Assembly (NCBI RefSeq): GCF_002278925.1
Contig: NZ_NCJH01000026.1
Location: forward strand, 1 to 42,906
Reading direction: 5' to 3'
Source of the DNA: Polaromonas sp. 39-63-25
GTDB lineage: Bacteria > Pseudomonadota > Gammaproteobacteria > Burkholderiales > Burkholderiaceae_C
DNA length: 42,906 nucleotides
The first letter of the stretch is position 1. Each line of letters opens with the position of its first letter. The notes below the pieces were generated by a model, which saw only the letters and a list, made by a program, of their open reading frames with translations, ran no database searches and was not told the origin of the DNA. Of the stretch, positions 33,515 through 41,317 are shown piece after piece. A program made the translations under genes and the position numbers.

Positions 33515-34415
33515 GGCGGGCCTCCTTGGCGTTCTCGTCGCCGTCCGGCTGCGGCAGATGCACGGCAGGGTCGAAGCGGTGAATCGCCGGCAGCAGCGAC
33601 TGCGCGAGGCCGCGGCCGCGCGTGACCAGGTACAGCACGGTCGTGTCCTCGGTCGTGCCGCGCGGGCCCAGCGCCTCGTGCTGGAAGGTGGCGGTGAGGA
33701 AATCGCCTTGTAGCACGCGCGGGTCGAGCGCGACCCAGTCGGCGCCGGTGTTGGTGAGGCGCACGGCAGTCACCCATTGGTCTTCCAGGCGCCACGACGC
33801 GAGCACGGCCGCGCGCACCGGCAGCGTTGGCATCAGTGTGTCCAGGTCGAGGTCGCGGGGAAGGTTGACCCGCATGACGCCCGGAAGCGGCTCGACGGTG
33901 CGCAGCGGTGCGTAGAGGTTCTGCGCGGCGAAGCGCGTCAGCACGACAGGGACCGGAGTTTCGCGCCGCGCGGTCCGCGCACCTGCCTGGCCCTGGGCGC
34001 GTGCCGGGGCCTCGGCACTGTCGGCCTGCTCGCCATAGCGTCCCGGTGCGCTGTCACCCTCGACGATGCGCACCGGCTCCAGCTCGGCTTCCCCGTCCTT
34101 GGGCGGTTCGGCTGCGATGTCCAGCAGGATCAGCGCGCCCGTGTCGGCGTCCTGCAGTTGCAACCGCGTGGGCTCGATCGGCTCGCTGGCACGCAGGTAC
34201 ACCGCGCCGCCCGCACTCTGCACGCGCAGGCGTTTGCCCACGCCTGCGGGCACGCCCACGCGCACGTTCCGGTCGATGAATACGATGCGTTCCTGACCGA
34301 CCTTCAGCGGCACTGCCAGTGGCATGCGTTCCCAACGCAGGATCTCCACCGCCTGGACGACGGGTGCCGCGGCCACGGCCAGTAGCCCCAGCAGCGCGAG
34401 TACAGGATGCTTCAT
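33504..34415 (-). CDS. ICE conjugation protein, PFL_4704 family (TIGR03749), TraK-like
   Basis: The 303-residue exported protein has a signal peptide (VLALLGLLAVAAAPVVQA) followed at once by EILRWERMPLAVPLKVGQERIVFID, the secretin-like opening seen in TraK-type proteins, and beta-rich segments throughout. It probably links the lipoprotein and the TraB-like protein in the outer-membrane core. The ATG at 34415 overlaps the stop of the upstream gene in an ATGA. Confidence 0.88.
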   Translation of the reverse strand: MKHPVLALLGLLAVAAAPVVQAVEILRWERMPLAVPLKVGQERIVFIDRNVRVGVPAGVGKRLRVQSAGGAVYLRASEPIEPTRLQLQDADTGALILLDIAAEPPKDGEAELEPVRIVEGDSAPGRYGEQADSAEAPARAQGQAGARTARRETPVPVVLTRFAAQNLYAPLRTVEPLPGVMRVNLPRDLDLDTLMPTLPVRAAVLASWRLEDQWVTAVRLTNTGADWVALDPRVLQGDFLTATFQHEALGPRGTTEDTTVLYLVTRGRGLAQSLLPAIHRFDPAVHLPQPDGDENAKEARHAQ

Positions 34416-35104
34416 GGGGTGTTTCCTCCTTGAGGCGCTTGCGGATTCAGGTCACTCGGCGCCGGGCGCGCCGGCTCCGGTGCACTGATGCGCTGGGGCG
34501 CGCCTTCGTAGCAGTCCAGCGCCAGGCCGAACGGGTTGCGGGCGGGATCGACGTCCACCCGCGTGACCTTGATCGGATAGCGCACCAGGGTGCGTTTGAC
34601 CTGCTCGGCGCCGTAGTACTCGTCCGCCGTGATGTCCAGCGTCACCACCCAGTCGCGATCGGATACGGTGCGCACGCGCGCCGTGGGGTCGTCGCCATAG
34701 CCGCGGCCGGGAATCTCGTAGATGCCGCGCACGCGCTGACGCAGCTCGCCCGTGGAGCGGCGGTAGTCATAGTCCGCCCGCAGGAAGGCCTGGCAGGACG
34801 GGGTGAGGTACGGCGAGAGCGTATGGAGGTTGCGCGAGTAGTCTTCTTCGCCATTGGTCGGCCAGCGGTTCAGCGTCTGGAACACGTAGAACGTGAACGC
34901 ATAGACCGATTCGGGCGGCACTTCCCACCACTTGCGGGTACTGCCAGAGCGCAGGTCGGGCGGGACGTGGATGGTCAGGTCGCGCGGCGCGCTCCACCAG
35001 CCGCCGCCCATGACCAGGGCGACAATGACCAGCGCGCCCGCGCCCAGGCGCAAGGTCTTGATGTGCGCCTGCAGGTGGGCGATCTCGTTCTTGAAGCGGC
35101 TCAT
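34412..35104 (-). CDS. ICE conjugation protein, PFL_4703 family (TIGR03746), TraE-like
   Basis: The 230-residue protein has one N-terminal membrane segment (GALVIVALVMGGGWW) and a periplasmic domain with VPPESVYAFTFYVFQTLNRW and GIYEIPGRGYG. This resembles VirB8/TraE proteins of the inner-membrane complex. The C-terminal 30 residues are Pro-rich. The ATG at 35104 overlaps the stop of the upstream gene in an ATGA. The longer frame starting at 35395 lies over that gene and is rejected. Confidence 0.88.
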   Translation of the reverse strand: MSRFKNEIAHLQAHIKTLRLGAGALVIVALVMGGGWWSAPRDLTIHVPPDLRSGSTRKWWEVPPESVYAFTFYVFQTLNRWPTNGEEDYSRNLHTLSPYLTPSCQAFLRADYDYRRSTGELRQRVRGIYEIPGRGYGDDPTARVRTVSDRDWVVTLDITADEYYGAEQVKRTLVRYPIKVTRVDVDPARNPFGLALDCYEGAPQRISAPEPARPAPSDLNPQAPQGGNTP

Positions 35105-35499
35105 CGCATGCTCCTGCGGGTGGACCAGAAGCCCGAGCGCGAGATCAGCACGTGGCCGCCCACCCAGCCGGCCATCAGCGGATGGCGCGTTGCGATGCGC
35201 CACTGCAACTGTCGATACAGCCAGGTGTCGGGGCGCCCACGCTTGAGGCGGCGCAGGATGCCGCCGCCGATGAACACGCCCAAGGCCACGCCCAGGACAA
35301 CGAACGTCGGTGCGATGGCGATCGTGCGGAACACCCACGAAAGCGGCGCGCCGACCAGCAGGCCGGCCGCGCCGGACAGGCCGCAGCAGATCCACAGCTC
35401 GTCGGCGGTGAGGCCGCGCACGACCACGGGATGGCGGTTGAGCCGGTGCGGAAGGAACGTGACCGTCCCGTCCGCACGGACGTGCTGCTGCTCGGACAT
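35101..35499 (-). CDS. ICE conjugation membrane protein (TIGR03750 family), TraL-like
   Basis: The 132-residue protein has two hydrophobic segments (WICCGLSGAAGLLVGAPLSWVF and IAPTFVVLGVALGVFIGGGIL), followed by LKRGRPDTWLYRQLQWRI. This is the conserved pattern of the TraL/VirB3-like family. I chose the ATG at 35499 (MSEQQHV). It lies 11 bases after the stop of the pilin-like gene. Confidence 0.88.
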   Translation of the reverse strand: MSEQQHVRADGTVTFLPHRLNRHPVVVRGLTADELWICCGLSGAAGLLVGAPLSWVFRTIAIAPTFVVLGVALGVFIGGGILRRLKRGRPDTWLYRQLQWRIATRHPLMAGWVGGHVLISRSGFWSTRRSMR

Positions 35500-35510
35500 A
35501 CCGGCCTCGC

Positions 35511-35870
35511 TTACAGGATGCCGGTGGCTTCGGTGAGCAGCCAGATGCCGATCACGAGCAGCACGGCGCCGATGGCGACCGTGAGGCCGAATTGGCCCCA
35601 CGTCTTGCGGCCGGTGTGGATCTCCGCGTAGGTGCCGTAGGCGTGGTAGCAGACGCCGATGAACATCGACGCCACCACCAGCAGGGCCACGAGCATGATG
35701 ATGTCGTAGCCGTAGTTGCGGATGGTCTCCATGATGCCGTTGCCGGTGCCGCGCGTCGGGTTCTCCAACTGCGGCAGACCTTGCGCGAACGACAGTGCGG
35801 GCAGCGCGGCGGCGCCCAGGGCCACGGCGGCGCGCTGGGCAAAACGGGAAGTGAGGTTGCGGTTGTGCAT
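35511..35870 (-). CDS. ICE pilin-like membrane protein, PFL_4702 family (TIGR03745)
   Basis: The 119-residue protein has a signal-like start (VALGAAALPALSFAQ), then LPQLENPTRGTGNGIMETIRNYGYD and two hydrophobic segments around a GTYAEIHTGRKTWGQFG loop. Size and layout fit VirB2/TrbC-type pilins, and it is probably the pilus subunit. I prefer the ATG at 35870, with AAAGG 8 bases before it, over the ATG at 35885, which abuts the previous stop. Confidence 0.87.
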   Translation of the reverse strand: MHNRNLTSRFAQRAAVALGAAALPALSFAQGLPQLENPTRGTGNGIMETIRNYGYDIIMLVALLVVASMFIGVCYHAYGTYAEIHTGRKTWGQFGLTVAIGAVLLVIGIWLLTEATGIL

Positions 35871-35886
35871 GGTCGGGCCTTTCATG

Positions 35887-36120
35887 TCAGGACAGGAGGA
35901 AGAAACTCAGGACGAGGTACATCGCGACGAAGCGGATGCAGACGCCGAGGAACTGGCGCTGGTTGAGGCGGCTCTCGGACCACCCCACATAGGCCGTTCG
36001 GATGGCCCAGACGCCCCACACGAGCAGGACCGCGAACACGACGCCGACCAGGACGGTCGCCATCGCGGAAGGCGCGATACCGCTGTTGGCTTGAAATGCC
36101 GAGACCTGGGCGCCGTTCAT
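35887..36120 (-). CDS. ICE conjugation small membrane protein, PFL_4701 family (TIGR03758)
   Basis: The 77-residue protein has two hydrophobic segments (MATVLVGVVFAVLLVWGVWAI and FVAMYLVLSFFLL) joined by a short polar loop with WSESRLNQRQFLGVCIR. Size and order fit the family found between RAQPRD and the pilin-like protein. The ATG at 36120 overlaps the RAQPRD gene stop in an ATGA. Confidence 0.87.
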   Translation of the reverse strand: MNGAQVSAFQANSGIAPSAMATVLVGVVFAVLLVWGVWAIRTAYVGWSESRLNQRQFLGVCIRFVAMYLVLSFFLLS

Positions 36121-36500
36121 TGCTCGCCCTCCGCAGTCGTCTTCGGCGATGGCGAAGCGGCCCGCTCGGTGCGGTAGTCGCCGGCCAGTTCGGAGGGGTC
36201 GCGCGGCTGAGCGCGTGATGGCGTCAGGTGGAACTGGATGCCGGCGCGCACGCGCGCCAGGTCAGCCAGCAGCCGTGGGTAATCGAAGTGGTAGCGCTCG
36301 CCCGGCTGGATGGGGGCATGCGCGGCGCTGTCCGCGACGGTGCGTTCCAGCGCGTCGAGCTGGCGCAGCGCGGCGACCAACTCCTGGCGCTGCGCCGGGG
36401 ACTCGGCCAATGCCATCGGGGACTGGCCCAGCACGAGGGCCGTCACGAAAAAAGTGGGCACGCCGCGATGCGCGGCGCGCAGCCAGATCGAAGCCACCAT
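36117..36500 (-). CDS. ICE RAQPRD family protein
   Basis: The 127-residue exported protein has a signal peptide (FFVTALVLGQSPMALA) and then the diagnostic motif RAQPRDPSELAGDY at about 101-114, which names the family. It is the first gene of the minus-strand transfer operon seen here. In related elements the TraD and TIGR03747 genes lie upstream. Here that place is taken by plus-strand defence genes. The ATG at 36500 follows AGGA. Confidence 0.92.
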   Translation of the reverse strand: MVASIWLRAAHRGVPTFFVTALVLGQSPMALAESPAQRQELVAALRQLDALERTVADSAAHAPIQPGERYHFDYPRLLADLARVRAGIQFHLTPSRAQPRDPSELAGDYRTERAASPSPKTTAEGEQ

Positions 36501-36640
36501 CGCGCCATTCCTGTGTGATCAGCAATGGGTTGATCGTGGAGATCAGGGCTGTTTCAGGCCGCAAACAATAGGAACTGGCGGACGACCGGATTGGGCATGC
36601 TGCGAGCGAACCTACAAAAGCCCGGGTCGCGCTTCGATTA

Positions 36641-36669
36641 TTGCGTTTTTCGAGTATTTCGAATATGAT
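36641..36669 (+). promoter_or_regulatory. Promoter of the PIN toxin-antitoxin/CBASS unit, with tandem repeats
   Basis: TTGCGT at 36641-36646 and TATGAT at 36664-36669 are 17 bases apart. Between them lies a tandem 9-base repeat, TTCGAGTAT (36649-36657) and TTCGAATAT (36658-36666), reaching into the -10. This is a natural binding place for the HTH antitoxin encoded 35 bases downstream. No other promoter is apparent before the CBASS genes. Confidence 0.72.
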
Positions 36670-36703
36670 CGGCTCTGCAACCGTTTTCGCTTAGGAGCTA
36701 CCC

Positions 36704-37174
36704 ATGACCACCGCCACTGCCCAATCCAAGATGACCCTTCCCGCCGCGGGAGAGGTGAAGGCAGCCGTCCAGGGTCAACGTGCCTTGGCGGCTTACCTCG
36801 CAACCCAGTTCGAGACGCAGCACATCCAGATCTTTGATGACCACAAACAGGCTCATCAGGTGGAACTGCCTACCTCGGCTTTACGCCTGCTGGTCGACAT
36901 CCTGGCCGAGTTGGCCGATGGCAATGCAGTAAAGGTGGTGCCCGTCCATGCAGAGCTGACGACCCAAGAGGCGGCGGACTTGCTCAACGTGTCCCGTCCC
37001 CATTTCGTCAAGCTGCTCGAAGATGGGGTGTTGGCATTTCATCGCACCGGCAAGCACCGCAGGGTGAGGTTCGCCGATCTGATGCAGTACAAGGAAGCGC
37101 GCGAGCGCGCCAGTGAGCAGGCGATGGCCGAACTCGCTCAGCAGTCGCAAGAGTTGGGAATGGGATACGAATGA
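36704..37174 (+). CDS. HTH antitoxin (excisionase-type DNA-binding domain) paired with PIN toxin
   Basis: The 156-residue protein has a C-terminal helix-turn-helix of the MerR/excisionase type at about 86-130 (LTTQEAADLLNVSRPHFVKLLEDGVL, then FHRTGKHRRVRFADLMQY). The N-terminal half is of unknown fold with a QVELPTSALRLLVDIL helix. The start follows AGGAG. Its TGA overlaps the next ATG, so it is co-translated with the PIN gene. It probably neutralises the PIN protein and represses the common promoter. The excisionase-like domain might be taken for an ICE Xis, but the PIN partner argues for an antitoxin. Confidence 0.85.
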   Translation: MTTATAQSKMTLPAAGEVKAAVQGQRALAAYLATQFETQHIQIFDDHKQAHQVELPTSALRLLVDILAELADGNAVKVVPVHAELTTQEAADLLNVSRPHFVKLLEDGVLAFHRTGKHRRVRFADLMQYKEARERASEQAMAELAQQSQELGMGYE

Positions 37175-37746
37175 GGCATTCCCCATTCACCGCCGTCTAC
37201 GACGCGTGCGTTCTATATCCCGCGCCACTGCGGGATTTCCTGATGTGGCTCGGCCTGTCTGGCCGCTTCCGGGCGCGGTGGAGCCAAGCCATTCATGAGG
37301 AGTGGAAACGCAACCTGTTGATCAACCGCCCCGATCTCACCCGGGTTCAGGTCGACAGGACGTCGGATCTCATGGACCGGGCAATTCCGGACGGCTTGGT
37401 GGAGGGCTACGAAGCGCTCGTGGCAGGCCTGACATTGCCCGATCCGGACGACCGGCACGTCCTGGCTGCGGCGATTCGCTGCGGTGCGAGCGTGATTGTG
37501 ACGTTCAACGAACGGGACTTCCCGAACGATCTGCTGGCTCCGTACGGCATCGAATCGCAGCACCCCGATGAGTTTGTGGACAACCTACTGGATCTGGACG
37601 CGGCCGCCGTGGTGTCGGCTGCGCAGCGCCAGCGTGCCCAACTCAAGCATCCGCCGATCGAGGTGGACCGCTATCTCGAAATCCTGCTGCGCCAAGGCCT
37701 TGTGCAAACGACCAAGGTGCTGGCGACCTATCGCACCATTCTCTGA
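37171..37746 (+). CDS. PIN-domain ribonuclease toxin
   Basis: The 191-residue protein has the PIN acidic residues. Asp11 (VYDACVLYP) is followed by Glu43/44 (HEEWKRN), Asp91-Asp94 (LPDPDDRHVLAAAI), and Asn113/Asp117 in VTFNERDFP. PIN toxins cut RNA, often tRNA or rRNA, when their antitoxin is lost. The gene overlaps the antitoxin by 4 bases. Its stop is only 17 bases before the CBASS ATPase gene, with no terminator between, so the toxin-antitoxin pair and CBASS probably share a transcript. Confidence 0.88.
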   Translation: MRHSPFTAVYDACVLYPAPLRDFLMWLGLSGRFRARWSQAIHEEWKRNLLINRPDLTRVQVDRTSDLMDRAIPDGLVEGYEALVAGLTLPDPDDRHVLAAAIRCGASVIVTFNERDFPNDLLAPYGIESQHPDEFVDNLLDLDAAAVVSAAQRQRAQLKHPPIEVDRYLEILLRQGLVQTTKVLATYRTIL

Positions 37747-37763
37747 CCCGCCGAGAGCCACGG

Positions 37764-38678
37764 ATGACCAAGAATCCTTCATCAGACGCCACTTTGCCGA
37801 AAGGCATCCATCGAAGCTGGAAGCTGCCGGACACGTCGCTGGGCGCCCTGTGGGATTCCATCGTCATGGACGAAGCTCTCAAGAAGCAGTTGCTGTCACA
37901 GGCGATCGTCAACTTCACGGTGCGCCCCAAGGTGGAGCGCACGGTACTCCCCCTGCACGGCGTGATCTTGTTGGTCGGCCCGCCGGGGACTGGGAAGACC
38001 TCCTTGGCACGGGGCTTGGCGCATCGTGTGGCCGAATCTTTTTCTTCTGCGAAGTTTCGATTGCTGGAAGTAGAGCCTCACACGCTGACGAGCTCTGCAA
38101 TGGGAAAGACTCAACGCGCCGTGGCAGACCTGTTCTCGCAATCGATCGCAGAATCCGCAGCGGCGGGCCCGACGATCGTCCTTCTGGACGAGGTCGAAAC
38201 GCTTGCGGCTGATCGAGCCAAGCTCAGCCTGGAAGCCAACCCGGTTGATGTGCACCGGGCCACCGACGCGGTGTTGGTGCAGTTGGACATGTTGGCCGAA
38301 CGCAACCCGCATCTGCTGTTCGTGGCCACCAGCAACTTCCCACAGGCCGTCGACAGTGCCTTCCTATCTCGTTGCGACATGGTGATGGAGGTGCCACTGC
38401 CCGGCAAGGATGCCTGCAAGCAGATCCTGGTGGACTGCCTGAATGGCCTGGCAAAGACATTTCCGGGGATTGGCAAGCTTTCCTCGGCTCACCAGTTCGA
38501 CGCGTGCGCTGGCGAGTGCGTCGGATTGGATGGTCGGGCCATTCGCAAGGTCGTAGCCAACGCCCTCGCGGCCGACCCGCAAGTGGCTATCGATCCGAAC
38601 AAGCTTTCCGTAGAGCACCTGCGCAGTGCGATACGACAGGCAACGCAAATGCGCCTTCAAGGAGGGAAGCAAAAATGA
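37764..38678 (+). CDS. cap6: Cap6, TRIP13/Pch2-like AAA+ ATPase of a type III CBASS
   Basis: The 304-residue protein is a single-domain AAA+ ATPase. Walker A GPPGTGKT is at 72-79 and Walker B IVLLDE at 138-143, followed by an ATSNFPQAVDSAFLSRCDM sensor region and GLDGRAIRKVVANAL in the lid. The stretch LWDSIVMDEALKKQLL before the P-loop is characteristic of bacterial TRIP13. In type III CBASS this enzyme remodels HORMA proteins and so switches off the nucleotide cyclase. It is the first CBASS gene here and overlaps the next by 4 bases. Confidence 0.93.
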   Translation: MTKNPSSDATLPKGIHRSWKLPDTSLGALWDSIVMDEALKKQLLSQAIVNFTVRPKVERTVLPLHGVILLVGPPGTGKTSLARGLAHRVAESFSSAKFRLLEVEPHTLTSSAMGKTQRAVADLFSQSIAESAAAGPTIVLLDEVETLAADRAKLSLEANPVDVHRATDAVLVQLDMLAERNPHLLFVATSNFPQAVDSAFLSRCDMVMEVPLPGKDACKQILVDCLNGLAKTFPGIGKLSSAHQFDACAGECVGLDGRAIRKVVANALAADPQVAIDPNKLSVEHLRSAIRQATQMRLQGGKQK

Positions 38679-39145
38679 CCACCGTTGTCAGCCGGACGTT
38701 TCGCAGCTCGCCGCACCGCGATGCGTTGCAGACGTGGGATGCCATTGTCGAACTGCTCACTCAGGGCAAGGACGGCACGGCTCGCTCTGAACTCAGGGCC
38801 GTGGCGGGCGTGGCCGCCAGCTTGATCGCCGACCAGGCACCCAAGAGCGCGCCCATCGTTGCGACATGCGATGGACCACGGACCAGGATCTACTGCCTCT
38901 TCGACGAAGACGCGATCGATGGTGATGATGCCAACGAAGAAGTCTTGGGGTTCGAGCCGTTGAAGGGAGACTGGGGAGTCTCGCTGCCGTGTCCGAAGGA
39001 GCAGCTCGGCTGGGTGCAAACCGCGCTCAAAAAGCACAGTTCTCGCATCATTGCACGGGACTTGAGCCAAGGAATTGCCACGCAGGCGCAGGCCGATGCT
39101 GGACAAGCGCTGTCGCTCGACCTCGGAGGTTTCCTCAAGTCATGA
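38675..39145 (+). CDS. Small CBASS-associated protein, unassigned; candidate second HORMA-class protein
   Basis: The 156-residue protein is encoded between Cap6 and the HORMA gene and overlaps both by 4 bases, so it is certainly translated with them. Visible features are a helical middle ([18 protein letters not shown]), a strongly acidic loop ([14 protein letters not shown] at about 75-88), and a C-terminal helix with [16 protein letters not shown] do not recognise HORMA motifs. Pseudomonas CBASS operons of a two-HORMA type carry an extra small protein in this position, so it may be the second HORMA or a HORMA partner. It has no nuclease or membrane features and is unlikely to be the effector. 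Confidence 0.7.
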
Positions 39146-39642
39146 GCACCGTCGCCACCTACTCGTACACGCACTCGGTTACCTATGTGACCGACAACAT
39201 CCTCAAGAGCTTGAAAGACATCATCCTGCTCAGTGGGCTGGACCCCGAGCACTTCGCGGATCGCTGGGAGAGCAATACCCGAGCCATCAAGACGTGGCTC
39301 GGGACCGGTGATCTGCGCAAGGTGATTCTGGAGATCTACAACCCGGCAACCGACAAACTCGTGACCCGATGGGATATCGACATCGTGTATGGGTGGTCCG
39401 ATGGCGACGGCAGCTTCTGGACAGATACCGAGCAGTTGAAGTACGCGATCAAGAAAGCTGGGCTGCTGCCATCGCAGGCCAAGTACAAGTTAATGCTCGA
39501 TACAAAGCCAGGGCGGCCTGATGTGGAGGGGTGGAGCAAAGGAAGTTATCGCTCGACGGATGGAATGGTCAAGCAGAGCCTAGGCTCGACTGTCGAACAC
39601 AGCGGCCTGGCGGGTCAGGCCGGATATTGGAGGCAACGCTGA
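39142..39642 (+). CDS. cap7: Bacterial HORMA-domain protein of a type III CBASS (Cap7-like)
   Basis: The 166-residue protein begins [20 protein letters not shown], followed by [15 protein letters not shown], the opening helix of the bacterial HORMA family 1. It continues with [43 protein letters not shown] and a C-terminal tail with [13 protein letters not shown], where the mobile safety-belt region lies. In CBASS the HORMA protein senses a peptide motif of phage proteins and then binds and activates the CD-NTase. The ATG overlaps the previous stop, and its own TGA overlaps the CD-NTase ATG as TGATG. Confidence 0.9.
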
Positions 39643-40544
39643 TGCTGTCGATCGATGAAGCTTTTCGCAAGTTCAAGTCGCGTCTGGAACTCAACGAACG
39701 CGAACAGAAGAATGCCTCGCAACGCCAGAACGAAGTGCGGGACTACCTGCAGACCAAGTTCGGCATTGCGCGCAGCTTCCTGACCGGGTCCTATGCTCGA
39801 TACACGAAGACGAAGCCGCTCAAGGATATCGACATCTTCTTCGTGCTGAAGGACTCGGAGAAGCATTACCACGGCAAGGCCGCATCGGTAGTGCTGGATG
39901 ATTTCCACTCTGCATTGGTGGAGAAATACGGTTCGGCGGCCGTGCGCAAACAGGCGCGCTCGATCAACGTGGATTTCGGTGTTCACATCGACGCGGAGGA
40001 CAACACGGACTACCGGGTGGTCAGCGTGGATGCGGTGCCCGCATTCGACACCGGCGACCAGTATGAGATCCCCGATACGGCGTCCGGAAAGTGGATCAAG
40101 ACGGACCCGGAGATCCATAAGGACAAGGCGACCGCAGCGCACCAAGCCTATGGCAATGAGTGGAAAGGTCTCGTGCGCATGGTGAAGTACTGGAACAACA
40201 ATCCCAAGCACGGCGATCAGAAGCCGGTGAAGCCCTCGTTCCTGATCGAGGTAATGGCCCTTGAGTGTCTTTACGGCGGCTGGGGAGGATCGTTCGATCG
40301 CGAGATCCAGTCGTTCTTTGCCACGCTTGCCGATCGTGTTCATGACGAGTGGCCGGATCCCGCCGGACTTGGCCCGGCGATCAGCAACGATATGGATGCC
40401 GCGCGCAAGCAGCGCGCGCAGCAGCTGCTGTTCCAGGCGAGCCAGGACGCAAGCATCGCCATCGACCACGCGCGTCGTGGTCGCAATATCGAAGCGCTTC
40501 GCGCCTGGCGCGCACTGTTTGGCCCCAAGTTCCCACTGTCCTGA
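39642..40544 (+). CDS. cdnD: CD-NTase (cGAS/DncV-like nucleotidyltransferase) of a type III CBASS, CdnC/CdnD type
   Basis: The 300-residue enzyme makes a cyclic oligonucleotide signal. The active site is seen as [21 protein letters not shown]: Gly49-Ser50, Asp62 and Asp64, with the third carboxylate Asp111 in SINVDFGVH. The second half holds the helical OAS-like domain ([13 protein letters not shown] and [16 protein letters not shown]). Partnership with NucC, which responds to cyclic triadenylate, predicts that this product is cA3. It is close to the type paired with HORMA and TRIP13 in Pseudomonas. Clade D is a recollection; clade C is the alternative. The ATG at 39642 overlaps the HORMA stop. 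Confidence 0.92.
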   Translation: MLSIDEAFRKFKSRLELNEREQKNASQRQNEVRDYLQTKFGIARSFLTGSYARYTKTKPLKDIDIFFVLKDSEKHYHGKAASVVLDDFHSALVEKYGSAAVRKQARSINVDFGVHIDAEDNTDYRVVSVDAVPAFDTGDQYEIPDTASGKWIKTDPEIHKDKATAAHQAYGNEWKGLVRMVKYWNNNPKHGDQKPVKPSFLIEVMALECLYGGWGGSFDREIQSFFATLADRVHDEWPDPAGLGPAISNDMDAARKQRAQQLLFQASQDASIAIDHARRGRNIEALRAWRALFGPKFPLS

Positions 40545-40582
40545 TTCCATCGGCTTCCATACACGTCCCATCGAGGTACAGC

Positions 40583-41308
40583 ATGTCCCAGTGGTCGCTT
40601 TCCCAGCTCCTGTCGTCCCTGCATGAAGACATCCAGCAGCGCTTGTCCGTAGTACGCAAGACCTTCGGTCACCCGGGTACGAAGGGGGATGCGAGCGAGA
40701 ACGTCTGGATCGACATGCTGGATACCTATCTGCCCAAACGGTACCAGGCGGCGAAGGCGCATGTGGTGGACAGCCTGGGGAACTTCAGCCAGCAGATCGA
40801 TGTGGTGGTGTTTGATCGGCAATATTCGCCTTTTATCTTCACCTACGAGAACGAGACGATCATTCCAGCCGAAAGCGTGTACGCCGTGTTCGAGGCCAAG
40901 CAGACGGCTGACGCGGGGCTTGTGGCCTATGCCCAGGAGAAGGTCGCCAGTGTGCGCAGGCTGCACCGCACGAGCCTGCCGATCCCGCACGCTGGCGGGA
41001 CCTACCCAGCGAAGCCGTTGATTCCGATTCTGGGTGGCTTGCTCACCTTCGAGAGCGAATGGAGTCCTGCATTGGGCCCATCCATGGACAAGGCGCTGAA
41101 CGCAAACCTCACCGAGGGGCGTCTGGACATCGGATGCGTTGCCGCCCACGGGCACTTTTTCTATGACCAAGCCAGCGGCGCGTACAGCTACACCAACGAA
41201 AACAAGCCGGCGACCGCGTTTCTTTTCAAGCTGATCGCGCAGCTTCAGTTCAGTGGAACGGTCCCCATGATCGATGTGGAGGCTTACGGTCAGTGGTTGA
41301 CCAAGTGA
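40583..41308 (+). CDS. nucC: NucC, cyclic-trinucleotide-activated DNA endonuclease (CBASS effector)
   Basis: The 241-residue protein has the same length as Escherichia coli NucC, and the PD-(D/E)xK catalytic residues fall at the same numbers: Asp73 (QQIDVVVFD) and Glu104-x-Lys106 (VFEAK). Other shared stretches are ASENVWIDMLDTYLP, RRLHRTSLPIPHAGGTYP, LGGLLTFESEWSPALG and KPATAFLFKLIAQLQFSGT. Known NucC forms trimers, binds cA3, assembles into hexamers and cuts double-stranded DNA, destroying the host chromosome before the phage matures. The ATG at 40583 gives the standard MSQWSLSQL start; a longer upstream frame overlaps the CD-NTase and is rejected. It lies 38 bases after the CD-NTase. Confidence 0.96.
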   Translation: MSQWSLSQLLSSLHEDIQQRLSVVRKTFGHPGTKGDASENVWIDMLDTYLPKRYQAAKAHVVDSLGNFSQQIDVVVFDRQYSPFIFTYENETIIPAESVYAVFEAKQTADAGLVAYAQEKVASVRRLHRTSLPIPHAGGTYPAKPLIPILGGLLTFESEWSPALGPSMDKALNANLTEGRLDIGCVAAHGHFFYDQASGAYSYTNENKPATAFLFKLIAQLQFSGTVPMIDVEAYGQWLTK

Positions 41309-41317
41309 GGGGTCGCT

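Noticed and set aside
36704-37174. An ICE excisionase (Xis) gene, because of the excisionase-type helix-turn-helix.
   Set aside because: It overlaps a PIN toxin gene by 4 bases, is longer than Xis proteins, and no integrase is nearby.
40583-41308. The nuclease gene as a novel, undescribed CBASS effector.
   Set aside because: The length of 241 residues and catalytic residues at 73, 104 and 106 match known NucC, so it is the standard type III effector.
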